Source: Pelagophyceae sp. CCMP2097 (Eukaryota > Sar > Pelagophyceae). From it: DNA of 22,559 nt. The translations under genes and the position numbers were made by a program. The stretch is from contig MU657208.1 of NCBI GenBank assembly GCA_026770575.1, forward strand, positions 152,650 to 175,208, written 5' to 3'. A model generated the notes under the pieces. It was not told the origin of the DNA. It ran no database searches and saw nothing but the letters and a program-made list of their open reading frames with translations. Positions within the stretch are counted from its first letter, which is position 1; every line of letters begins with the position of its first letter. Shown here one piece after another: positions 6,661 to 16,540 of the stretch.

Positions 6661-9600
6661 TCAGACGAGGAACAAGTCCTTGATGTCGGCGGCTCCAAAG
6701 GCCTTGTGGCAGGCGGGGCACTTGCGCGCGCGGTTGTGCAGCATCGAGTCCACGCAGGGCCGGCAAAAGGCGTGGAAGCATCGCCTAGGGCGGGTGGGCT
6801 TGGCGGGTGGGTATCACCGAATTTCCAAGGCTGCAGCGCCGGCGGTGACGTGAGGACCGTCGTCTTCTCGCGGTCGAGGCAGACGTTGCAGCAGATCTTC
6901 GCGCGGAGCTCGCGGATGGTGGCTCGGTCCGCCGCCGAGTCGGCGTCCCTCGAAGCGGGATCCGCGGCGCCGCGGGGCGCCTTGCGGACCTTGGCCAGCT
7001 CGGCCTGGCACCGTTGCAGCACCTTTTCCGCCTGCCCCAGACGCGCCGCCAGCCCCGCCGCGCGGTCCGCCTCGGTCGAAGAGGCGCGCAGCGCCTAGGG
7101 CGGCGGTCTAGGTGCTCCGAGGAGTTGACCTTTTGCGGGCATGATCCCTCTTTGCCACCCTGCAAGGCGAGGCTCTTATCCACCCTGAGGTCAAGAAAAT
7201 ACATTGTGTATTTTCAGAGCAAATATCCCATATAAGGCGCACCTTGCCGAGCCGCTTTGCGAGAGAGGCCCGCAGCGCCGCCGCATCGGCGCGCGCCTCG
7301 TCTGCCTCTCTATTCGCGGCGGCGAAGCGATTGCGGTCTGCGCCCGACTTGGAAGCAGCCTCGGCGGCCGAGCGAGCCAAGAGGCCCAGCTGCCGGCCCG
7401 ACGACGCGCGCAGGCCTACCAAGGGGCGACGCGAGGATACCGACGCGGCGCAAAGGCGACGAGCATCCAGCAGGCCCGACGCCGCACGACGAGCCCGAGG
7501 TTGCGTCGCCGGACGCCGGTCCGCACGCTCGAGCGCGTCGTGCGCGTGCTCTCGTTTTTTCAAAAGAGATTTCATCTCAAATATGACGTACTCTGCACCT
7601 AGTCGTTTTGCCGTACAGCCTTCGCCCCTTGCGGTATTCCCCGGCGCCTCCCCGGGCCTTGCGGTGGCTTCCGGGTGGCTCGCTTCCGGCGCGGTGCCTT
7701 GCTTTGGACTTTGTCGGCCAACGAAATGGAATGGCTGCGGTCCACGTCTGCTTGGAATTGAGCCGCCACCGCCGCGTTTTCCAGCAGAAAACGCGCAGCG
7801 TCGCCCGAGACGCCAGAGTCGACGAGGCGCGCGCTCTGCGACCGCATCGCTTCAAACCTACCTCGTTGCAGCCTTCAAGCACGCCGTGCAAACAAACTCG
7901 ACGCTCGTCGCACGCCACTCGCCACCGGAACTCGACGGCAAACCTCGCGGGCGTCCCCGCCTAAATCAAGGCCCCAGACTTGCCGCTCTGCGCGCATGGG
8001 ACCCCGGGCTGAGGGAGGCCCGGCGGGGCTTTTCGCGAGCCGCAGCCGTTGAAAACAAAGAGGGCGAAACAACGAGGGCGGCGCGGTCCCAGCATCCGGG
8101 CGTGTCGGGCGGCAGAGTGACATGGCGGCCGCCGCTTTCCGGTGTCCCTCTGGCGGCGGCACTTTAGCGCTCCGCGGCCCAGACCCCGATGCCCGTCACG
8201 CCGGTCCGTCGGATCACCCCACGACGCGGCTCCATGCCCGTCCGCCCGTCCCGCGCGCCTCTCCGTCGCGTGCGGCCTCCCGATGCACGTCGACTGGTTT
8301 TCCAAGAGCATCCCGACGAGTTTTATCACGACGCGGCCAAGGACGTCGCGGCAGTCTCGTCCACCTCCTCGAGCAGGGACCTACGGATTTGAACCAATCC
8401 GAGAGACGAGGAGAGATGCAAACCCGAGAGACCACTGCGCCAGAGGACAAGGCGGTGCAAAATGACGGCGGTGCACACGTCGCCAGGTCCGTTGTCGGCG
8501 TGTCTGCAGACGCCGGTGCCGCACGCGTTCATTTCCTGCAGCGCGCGAACCTCCGCCTCGGCGCCGAGCGCGGCCGCGCGCGGCAGCGCTTGCGCCTGCA
8601 CCAAGCGCGCCGCCGTGGAATGGACTTGGGCCTCGAGCGCTTTGACCTACGCATTCCCGGGATAAATCATCACCCCCACGGATTTGAATCAAGCCTCGCA
8701 TGGATTGCCCGCACCGGGGGTCGCCCCGCGCCGCGGGCGTCGCCCCCTCGGCCGCCTCCAAAGTCGTGCCCGTCTCAAACCCGCCCGACGCCGGCGCGGC
8801 GCCATCTCGCGGAGCTCGTTGCCGTCTCGCCGCGCGGCGCCGATGACCGCCTCTGCCGTTTGGAGCGCTGCGACTGCGGCGGCGCACTCGGCCGCGCCCG
8901 TCGCCGCCGCAGCCTCGGCGCTCCTCCGCACAGCGCCGCTCGCGCGCAGCTCCTCGGCAAACGCCGCGCGCGCTCGCGCCAGCGAGACCTTGCACGCCGC
9001 CTACGCCGCAAAGGTCCGCGCAGCCAGCCCGGCCAGTTGCCTCCCGCTCCTCGCCCCGCCGATCCGAGGGGTCCCCAAGCGGACCTCGCAGGCCTGCGCG
9101 CGGTCGTCTGCGTGGATGAGCTGTTGCTCCAGCGCGGCCGCGTGCGCGCGGCGTGCCTCGGCGAAACCGCGAGCCTCGGCGGCATCCTAACGTCCGGTAT
9201 CGTTGACGGCATCCAACGGCAACTCTGCGACCAGCCCTTCGCGCGCCGCGGCGCCGACACCGTCGGACCACCGCGCAGGCCGCCACGTTGCAACTTTTTA
9301 AAACCTCGCCCCGTTGCCAACTCGCCCCGTTGCGGTTTCCGTTTCGAAAACTGACTTTGGCGACATCTTTGGCGACACCGCCGCAGACTTGGCAGAGGCT
9401 GCGCAGCTGCGCGCGTGCGTCCGCCGGCAACGCACCCTCGTCGCCCGAGGCGTCGTCGCCTTGCGCGCCGGTGGCCTTGGCCAAAGCCGAGTCGCGTTCG
9501 ACCATCATGGCCGCGTACCTGATTGGAGTGGCTTCTTCGCGCAATACGAGTCGCGCAAATTCGAGTCTTCGCGCAAGAGCCCCCCGCACCGACTCCCGGC

Positions 9601-11679
9601 GCAAGTGGCGCGTCGCCGGAAACGCTCGCCCACCGCAAAGTGGCTGCTGGCCCGGGCTTGCACTCCTGCCTCGGGACCTCAAAAGGGACGCCGCGCGTGT
9701 ACGCGGCGTTCGTCGCGTCGGCGGCCGTCTTGCGGTGCGCCGCGAGCGCGTTCGATTCGGCGACCTCTGCCTCTAAAGCCTCGCAGCGCGCAAGAGCCGC
9801 TTGGACCGCCGCTTGGACCGCCGCTTGGACCGCCGCGGTCGCGTCGTCGCCCGTTGCGGGCACCGGCGACGCGGCGCGGCCCGCCGGGGGCGCGGGCGCG
9901 GCGGCGGCGTCGCCCGCGCGCGAAATCGGCGGCGCGTCGGCCGCCGCGCGCTCGCCGGGGGGCGCGATCGCCGCCTGCAATTTGAAAAGGCGGCTCCGCG
10001 CTTCGCCGACGGGGCCCGCCGCCCAACACTCCCATAGCCGGGCCTTTTACCGCCTTGCCGCCCGGCGACACCGCCCCTCGCTCCGACGGCCTCGCGGGCC
10101 GGACGCTCGGACCCAGCCAATCCGACTCACTCCCAACACGAGCCCCCTGAAGCCCGGTCCTGTCTGAGGCACCCCCGCACGCACCTCACAGTCTGCTGCG
10201 TCTGCGCGCCGCTCTGCTGCGTCGCGCAACGCCTCGGAGGCGCGGAGCGCGGCTTCGAGCGCCTCACAACGGCCTACGTTGAATCCCCTTTGCCCCGAGT
10301 GTCGTCGCCTCCCGCGCAGCTTAGTGCGCGGGAGGCTGGCGCTCCCGCGCAGAGGCGTGTCCGGCGCAGCCTCGCGCACCGGTGAGTCGCACAGCGTCTG
10401 CCTGCGTGGCGATGCTCGCCTTTGCCGAGATGCGCGCATTCACCGAAACGCCGCCGCCGCCGGCGCTTCGAGCGAGGTCGCCACACCGCGCCGCGCGCGC
10501 CTCGAGCCTTTTCGCGGGTGCGCCGTGGACCCGCGGCAGGCCGCCTTTCAGGGAGCCCGGGAGGCCTTTCAAGTCGCGATGCAGAGGTGGCGCAGTCTCG
10601 ACGTGGCGACGCGAAGATGGGGCGAGTGAAAATCATGTGTTGCGAAAAAGACCCGGCCCAACGTACCGCGCGGCCAGGTCGTCCATCTGCGGCCCTTGTT
10701 CGTCGTCCGAGTTGTCGTCGGCGTCGGCGTCGTACTCGGCGTCGTCGTCCGTCGCAGCAAACGCGCCGACGAGACAGGGAAAGGCCGATGAAACCAGGTC
10801 CGGTGCCGCCTCGCCACCGTTTGCGGCAGCGAGCGCCAGCTCCAAAGAGGCCTGCATGCGGGCAGATCCCGGCCGCGATCCGAGACGCGCCAACCGGCCA
10901 GACGTGAGCAGGCGCCAAGCACGAGCGGGCCCACAAAACAGACTATTCAACTGCGGCGCTTTTCTCCACAACACACTTTCTCCAGAGCGACGCACCCACT
11001 GCGCGTCGAACAGCGCGAGCGCCTTGCCCCGCGCCTCGGCGCGCGCGTCCGCGGCCAGCCGGAGTCGAAACTCGTCGCCTGCGGAGAGAGTCGGAGAGGC
11101 GCCCAAGGCAGTCCGAGACGAGACCATGTCGAGTGGTGCTGAAAGGGCCGCCGAGAAGCGAAAAGGCCCCGTCCAAGGGCCGTCGAGGCGAGGGGTTGTC
11201 CAAGGGCCGTCTCGAGGCCTGTCTCGAGGCCCCCTCGGAGGGCTGTCGAGGCGAGGCTTCACTGCCCGTCTCTGCGCTCCTGTCGAGGGACCGTCTCGAG
11301 AGGCCCCGTCGAGGGGGCCGTCTCAACGGGCCGCCGAGGCGAGGGTCCGCTGCGGGGCCGTCTCAGGACCCCGTCTCCTCGGCCCGTCTCCTCGCCCCCC
11401 CCTCGATTTCCAGACTGCTGCGCCGCGTTCGCTCGAGCGGCGCGTACGGAGGGATCCTCCATCGGCCCGCCGCGAATTGCAGAGCCAGAGGGTGCGGGGC
11501 GCACCTGCCTTGCGCTGGGCAGCGCGGAGCGCGAGGAACATGCTCCGATTTTGACTCTTCAAAAATGCATATTTGAAGCCAGTCACTTCGGCCTCGTCAG
11601 CGCGGAAGCGCCGGCCGAACTGGCCGTTGACGCTGCGGCGCTTGGACGGGGGGGGGTCCTCGGTGCGGTCGCGCTTCAT
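6661..11679 (-). CDS. BRE1: BRE1-type RING E3 ubiquitin ligase (RNF20/40-like)
   Basis: A gene of about 16 exons on the minus strand. It starts at ATG 11679 (MKRDRTEDPPPSKRR), continues as long Ala/Glu/Arg-rich coiled coils, and ends in a C3HC4 RING. The RING spans CCNVCLDREKTTVLT in exon 6850-7094 and RCFHAFCRPC, RKCPACHKAFGAADIKDLF in exon 6661-6784. A C-terminal RING followed by FGxxD is diagnostic of BRE1, which monoubiquitinates histone H2B in the nucleus. In-phase exons: 11505-11679, 10996-11078, 10667-10851, 10380-10507, 10185-10273, 9703-9974, 9356-9518, 9085-9186, one from 9000 down to about 8790, 8479-8646, one from 8380, 7862-7960, 7710-7835, about 7243-7575, 6850-7094 and 6661-6784. 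Some junctions between 8790 and 7575 are unresolved. The estimated length is about 870 residues, normal for the family. Confidence 0.8.
8381..8478 (-). ncRNA. tRNA/SINE-like sequence filling a BRE1 intron
   Basis: The 98-bp intron, read on the minus strand, contains a perfect A box (TGGCGCAGTGG, 8432-8442) and a perfect B box (GGTTCAAATCC, 8385-8395) 36 bases apart. An alanine-UGC-like loop TTTGCAT (8416-8422) lies between them. Stems pair only partly and there is no clean acceptor stem or T-run terminator, so a functional tRNA is doubtful. The B box runs directly into the splice acceptor CCGTAG. A tRNA-derived SINE fragment or introner is the likelier reading. Confidence 0.5.
11155..11410. 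repeat. GC-rich degenerate tandem repeat in BRE1 intron 1
   Basis: Short units such as GGGCCGTCGAGG, GTCTCGAGGC and GTCGAGGCGAGG recur many times with variation. They occupy most of a 426-bp intron, the longest of that gene. No coding frame is needed here. Confidence 0.6.
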
Positions 11680-11949
11680 CGCGAAGCGCCGCGAGTCGGC
11701 AAAGCGTCCGAAACCCTCGGCAAAGGGGACGCCCGCCGCACCGGACCGCGCCGCGGAGGGCCGCCCGAGGACGCTCCGCCGCGGGGCACGAAGCTCAGGG
11801 GCACGCAGCTGTTTCGTGCTGTGTCGAATTAGATTATTATCAGCCTGGCCACACTTGGCCAAAAAAGAGAAGGCGTCATTTTCTCGGATCTGGGTCGGCG
11901 ATACGTCGGGTCCGGGCCGGGGCAAGAGCTCCACGCGCAAGCGAGGGCC
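11680..11949. promoter_or_regulatory. Divergent promoter region, BRE1-like / CRT-like
   Basis: The 270 bp between two divergent start codons should carry both promoters. A 16-bp motif, TGTCGAATTAGATTAT (11822-11837), recurs in inverse at 19583-19598, 25 bp before the proposed Hip start. Relative to BRE1 and Hip the motif has the same orientation. No other signal was recognised. Confidence 0.4.
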
Positions 11950-14103
11950 ATGAAGCCCGGAGCGGGCGCCGACGACCCAAAGGCCTTGTTCGATCCGCAG
12001 CGCGCATCGGCGCCCTTTGGCGGGCCTTGCCAGGGCGACGCTGGACCCCTCGGGTGGTTCAGTTTTCCGGGTGTTAATTTTTCCGGGAACTTTCCAAATT
12101 GGCGCGGCGGCTCCGCGCGCATCGCGCGCCGCGCAGGCTGGCGCTCATCTTCCTCGGCTTCATCGCGTGCTCGCTGATGAACCGGCTCTTCCAGAAGCGA
12201 GTTTGTCTTGCTTGGATGCGTCGCTCTGTGACAACAGCGCGCTTGTCCTAGGCTGGCGTCGATGCCCATGTACAACTACCCGGTGACGATGAACCTGACT
12301 TCGTCGTTCATCTACGTTCCCGTCTCGTTTGCGTACATCATCCCCATATTGGCGTGAAGCGACGGCGTCAGAGATGCAACGTCAGCAAGCCTGGAAACTT
12401 TGTTCGCCGACTTCCGGCGACGACCTTTGTCGCGAGGGGCAGCACATTTGCAAGATACAGATCACAGAGGCTCGTCGCTCTTTCGGCGGCCGTGCCACGG
12501 GCGGTCCAGGTTGCCTCTTTGGACCGCGCCGGCAGGTTGATGAAGCCGGAGCGATCACCAATCACGCCGGACCAGCTGGCGATCCCGAAGCACAAGTTCG
12601 CCGTGATGGGCCTCCTGGACTCCATCGCCTCGGCCATGCAGATCTTGGCTGTGTCGTACATCACCAATCCCTCGACGGTGGTCCTCCTGTCGCAGTCGGC
12701 CATCCCCATCTCCATGGTCGTCTCGCGCCTCTTTTTCGAGCACGTGCGCTACGACGCGTGGCAGTGCGGCGGCGCGGCAGTGGTGCTCGTCGGCATCGGC
12801 GTGGTGCTCTCGCCGCCCGCCGACGCCAAGCACCCCGCCACTTCCTCCAGCGGCGGCGACTCTGCCATTTGGGCCGCCGTCTGCATCCTGGCCTGCATCC
12901 CCATGTGCCTCTCGAGCGTGTACAAGGAAAAGGCCCTCGGCGACCACGACGTCGACGTGAGCCCCTTCTCGAGGAAGCCGCGGAAAAGGCATCTCTTTAG
13001 GTCGTCTACCTCAACGGGTGGGTCGCCGTCTTCCAGTCGCTGCTCTCCATCCCGCTCTCCATCCCGACGGCGTGGGCGACGCAGCTGCCGCTCGCCGAGC
13101 TGCCTCGGAACCTCATGGACGGTGAGGCCGTCTTCGATGCCGTTGCCGTCTTCGCCGCGACGCGCCTAGACAGGCTTCCAGTGCCTCTTGGGCCACGACT
13201 CCGTCGTGCCGGCCCCGGTGCGCATTTACTCCACGGCGTCTGAAGAACCGGTGCGCATTTACTACAATTCGACGGCGGTGCCGGCGCCGCACCTCCGCCT
13301 CGACGCCTGCGGCACGGCCCCGCTCTACGTGCGTCCTTTGGGCATCGAGCCTTTGGGACCGTGGCCAACAGCGCCGCAGGTCGGGACGTACCTCGTCTTC
13401 AACATTGCGTACAACGTCCTCTGCGTCCTCATCCTGAAGCGAGGGTCCTCGAATCTCTTGTATCTCGGTGCGTCGCTAAAAAATCCTTTTTCGATGAATA
13501 GTAATATTCCAACACGAGGCTCGACGCTCCTCGTGCCCATTTCCAACGTCGCCTTTTCGCTCAACGTCTTCCCCGGCCACCAGCCGCTCAAGCGCGCAGA
13601 CGTCGTCGGCCTCGGCGTGATCATGGCCGGCCTGCTCACGTACCGCTGCGCCTGCCAGCGTCCAAGCGTGCATATGAGTGAAAGGCGACGTCGACAAGGC
13701 GAGACCGCAACGAGGCGAGATGGAGGAGCGAGTGGTGAAGAGCGGATGCGCCGACATGGTCGTTGCCCGAGTTCGTCCTCGTTGAAGACTTGCGCCACCC
13801 TCGACAAGGCCCCCCTCAGGCGGTTCCGCCATCGGCAACCAGATTGCCTCTTGGCTCTGCGCCGGCAAGCGCACGCTGCGGCGCCGATCTTCGCTGCTGC
13901 GCGCGGCCATCGGGGGGCCCGGCTACGGCGCCGACGACGCGCCGCCGACGCCGCTGCTCTCGGACGCCTGGCGGACCGCGGCGCCGCGGTCCAACTCGGT
14001 CTCCGTCGGGCGGCAGAGTCCGGTGGTTCGATCGCAAGCTCGGAAGATACGGCAGTTGGGATCACTGGGGCGACTGTGGCTCTCGAGAGTCATTCCTTGC
14101 TGA
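11950..14103 (+). CDS. CRT-like (chloroquine-resistance-transporter-like) membrane transporter
   Basis: Nine exons join in phase: 11950-12053, 12137-12196, 12252-12353, 12536-12956, 13001-13121, 13174-13328, 13380-13467, 13519-13659 and 13820-14103, giving about 491 residues. Family landmarks are the first helix LIFLGFIACSLMNRLFQK followed by MPMYNYPVTMNL, then DSIASAMQILAVSYI, PSTVVLLSQSAIPISMV, a Cys-bearing loop, and the final helix DVVGLGVIMAGLLTYR. CRT-like proteins belong to the drug/metabolite transporter superfamily; plant members sit in plastid envelopes and export thiols, and apicomplexan ones sit in the digestive vacuole. The location and substrate here are unknown. Intron 2 (12197-12251) fits only with a GC donor (GCGAGT). 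The first exon and the Ser/Arg-rich C-terminal tail are the least certain parts. Confidence 0.75.
13206..13289 (+). repeat. In-frame duplication inside the CRT-like loop
   Basis: CCGGTGCGCATTTACT occurs at 13215-13230 and 13248-13263, 33 bp apart, so the protein reads PVRIY twice, 11 residues apart. The block is bracketed by GTGCCGGCCCCG (13206-13217) and GTGCCGGCGCCG (13278-13289). It looks like a small in-frame insertion in the loop before the conserved cysteine. Confidence 0.65.
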
Positions 14104-14183
14104 CACCGTCGAGTGGACACCGTCGTCCCGCAACGCCGTCGGCCGACTCGCGCTCCAGGTGCGCTTCTTCGGGCCGAATCAGC

Positions 14184-14562
14184 TTGAAATGCTCGAGCCG
14201 CTGGTCAAGGCGCAGCAGCGCAAGGTGATGGCGCTGACTGTATCATGGAAAAGAGTGATTTTCACGGTTTCAAAACTTTTTCAAAACATGGCACTCGAAT
14301 ATCACGATAGGCGCAGCAGCGCATCGCGCGCTCGAACGCGCAGATCCGCCACAGCTTCCTGGAGAAGCTCGGCTTCTCGCCGGACATCAACGCGCGCACG
14401 CCCCGTCGCGGCACGCCCGCCCGCAACGCCGCGCGCGCCGCGCCGCCGCGCGCAGACGCACACGGCGCTCTTTCGGCGGACCAGGCTGCCGCGGACCGCA
14501 AGTCCAGCCGAAGACGCGCCCAATCTTTTGAAGGGCCAAACCAAGTTGTACAAGGAGTCTAG
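14184..14562 (+). CDS. Short exon pair, CRT-like tail or separate gene
   Basis: One exon ends LEMLEPLVKAQQRK at 14224. A second runs 14311-14562 (AQQRIARSNAQIRHSF, LEKLGFSPDINART, then Arg/Ala-rich to TAG). They join in phase across an 86-bp intron (14225-14310). The charged helical sequence is not recognised. It may be an alternative C-terminal tail of the preceding transporter, whose own frame stops at 14103, or the remains of a small gene; the upstream boundary is unclear. Confidence 0.4.
14208..14323 (+). repeat. 15-bp direct repeats bracketing an intron
   Basis: AGGCGCAGCAGCGCA is exact at 14208-14222 and 14309-14323. The enclosed sequence begins near GTGATGG and ends near ATCACGATAG, so its ends are also weakly inverted (GTGAT / ATCAC). 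The right repeat supplies the AG acceptor. This is the footprint expected of an inserted intron (introner). Confidence 0.7.
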
Positions 14563-14610
14563 CTCATAACGGGCGACGCTTCGATTCGCGGATGGAAGAA
14601 GGCGCGGGGG

Positions 14611-15366
14611 ATGCGGTTGACCGACTCAGTGACGAATTCAACGTACGACGGCAAAAATAAGGAGAGGGCCCCTGAAAGAACGGAGGAGAGGACGCAGAGG
14701 GCGGCGGTGGTTTGGGAGGCGAAACCGAGGCGGCAGCCAAGGGTTGTCAACTTAAAATTCGGTTTTCATCGAGATAGGCCCTTCTCACTTCGACCCTTCT
14801 TCGACTTCTTCTGCGACTCGGCGAAAAACGTGAGCTTCCTGATGCGCTGCAAACTCCCCAGTAAGGGCTCGGTCATAATGGGCGAGTTCAAGCAGACGTG
14901 CAAGAAGAAGAAGAACGGCGAGTACCCGGACGGCGCGCGGGCGACGCCGCGACGGCCGCCGCACGATCGACGTCGCGCGCGCGGGCGACGTTGCTCGGCG
15001 CGCGGACGACGGCGCCCACTGCGCACGGTGGCCTCGCCGAGTCCAGCGACAGCCGCGCGGGCGAAATCCGCCGCACGAACGACGTCGCGCGCGCGGGCGA
15101 CGTCGCCCGGCGCGCGGCCGCTTCTGAGCGGGCCGGCGTCTCGCGGTCCCGGGGCGCCGATAGCGTTCAACAGGCTGGCTGAGGCGAATCGCCGCTCGCG
15201 CGCATCGAGACCGGCGCGCGCGCCCCGTTTGACGCCGGCCCCTGCGCTGACGTCGTTTGAAAATCATGGCGATTGCATGCAAATCAATGCAATTGATCTT
15301 TTGCAAATGCTTGAAAATCAATGCAATAATTTTAAATTCTCAATTTTTGACAGTTTTACGATTTAA
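14611..15366 (+). CDS. Uncertain 251-codon open frame
   Basis: An ATG frame stays open for 251 codons. A non-repetitive middle (KNVSFLMRCKLPSKG, VIMGEFKQTCKKKKNGE) is followed by Arg/Ala-rich sequence over an imperfect duplicated GC block (about 14955-15120), and the tail is encoded by AT-rich repeat sequence. The minus strand also has long open frames here (for example 14559-14750 with a hydrophobic stretch). I do not recognise any family and cannot choose a strand confidently. Confidence 0.2.
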   Translation: MRLTDSVTNSTYDGKNKERAPERTEERTQRAAVVWEAKPRRQPRVVNLKFGFHRDRPFSLRPFFDFFCDSAKNVSFLMRCKLPSKGSVIMGEFKQTCKKKKNGEYPDGARATPRRPPHDRRRARGRRCSARGRRRPLRTVASPSPATAARAKSAARTTSRARATSPGARPLLSGPASRGPGAPIAFNRLAEANRRSRASRPARAPRLTPAPALTSFENHGDCMQINAIDLLQMLENQCNNFKFSIFDSFTI

Positions 15367-16161
15367 GACGCCACTTAGCGCATTCGACGCGCGCTGAAGC
15401 GGCGAGTCCGAATACCTTATTTGGCGCGTGAGTCGTCAATAAATTGCCCTTTTTTGCGATAGCCGACTTTTCGAGCTTTTAAAACAGGGGGCAAACTCAT
15501 TTTCAATTATTTAAAAAAGGACGCGGCCGTGTGTGGGTCGCTCTAGGTTGAAATCTCTCAAACAAACAAAAAGCGCGTTGGGACCGCGCCGACGCGGTGA
15601 GGCCATTTTATCATTCTCGGAGCAAAACACGAATGTTGCATTTTCAGCGATTACGGTTACATTGAAGAAGATTTAGCAATGTTTACTCTAAATTCTCGAT
15701 TCGGAAGCGCGCCGGCGCGGCGAGTCCGAAACAATGAGGCCCGTTGCGAATTACGTATTTTACTTTTTACAGCGGTTAATGTCATCATACAATGATGTCA
15801 CGGATTTGGATGTTTTGTGTTTCTTCATAATAATTAGCGCTTCGGAAGCGCGCCGGCGCGGCGATGACGATTTTGTGATTCTCGACCCGTTTAGACATCA
15901 TTTGAAAAACTATCCAATTATTCAAAATCTCAAAAAATTGACCGTTTTGAGATTGAAGGCGTCACTTAGCGCATTCGACGCGCGTCGAAGCGGAGAGTCT
16001 GAATCTGCTATTATTTCTCGATTCGCGATAGTTGCATGTTTTCAGCGATAAACGTCCTTTTGAACATTTGGCAAGGGTCAAACTCAACCGTTTATCTCGG
16101 CTTAGAGGACGCTTTTGGACCATTTGACCGGCGGGGGTTACCAAACTTGGCAGTTTTGGAC
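15240..16161. repeat. AT-rich dispersed-repeat block
   Basis: This contains copy 2 of repeat R1 (15671-15822, matching 1063-1216). It also holds a duplicated segment around CACTTAGCGCATTCGACGCG (15367-15413 and 15958-16004) and a twice-used CGGAAGCGCGCCGGCGCGGC (about 15702 and 15841). No gene is supported. Confidence 0.65.
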
Positions 16162-16280
16162 TTGGTAGTTTCGGAATGCGCACCACGGCAAAAGTCGATT
16201 TCGATGTCATTTTTTAGGCGATTCTTTTCGGCGACTTGCCCTGATGCAAAAAAGAACTACTACGGCTCCCTTCGGGAGCC
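16162..16280. mobile_element. Truncated foldback MITE, opposite orientation
   Basis: TTGGTAGTTTCGGAATGCG through GGCGATTCTTTTCGGCGACTT to the hairpin GGCTCCCTTCGGGAGCC matches the reverse complement of the 1217-1414 element. The second arm is missing. Confidence 0.65.
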
Positions 16281-16540
16281 TGGAATACCCCCTTGATGTG
16301 CAGTCTCGGCTGCTTCTTGGATCAAGTGGGTTTTCACCCTCTTTCGTCGGGGGAGAGGAGTTTCGACACAATAACAGTTATGTAAAAGAGTTGACAGGTG
16401 TGCAATTGGGAAGTGCGAGTGGGGTCAAAGGTTTGATGCGAGCGGCGGCGCCCGCGGGCGGCGTGGTCGCGCCGGGGGCGGCAGCGCGGCGGCGTACGGT
16501 GCGACGTATGTACAAGCATGCGGCGTTAACCGCCGCCGGT
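16281..16540. other. Intergenic spacer
   Basis: No gene is visible between the MITE copy and the 3' end of the kinase gene. Confidence 0.4.

Noticed and set aside
8381..9682. 433-codon minus-strand frame as one exon
   Set aside because: It reads through several introns of the BRE1-like gene. Only its first portion (the YAAMMVERDSALAKA region) is real exon sequence.
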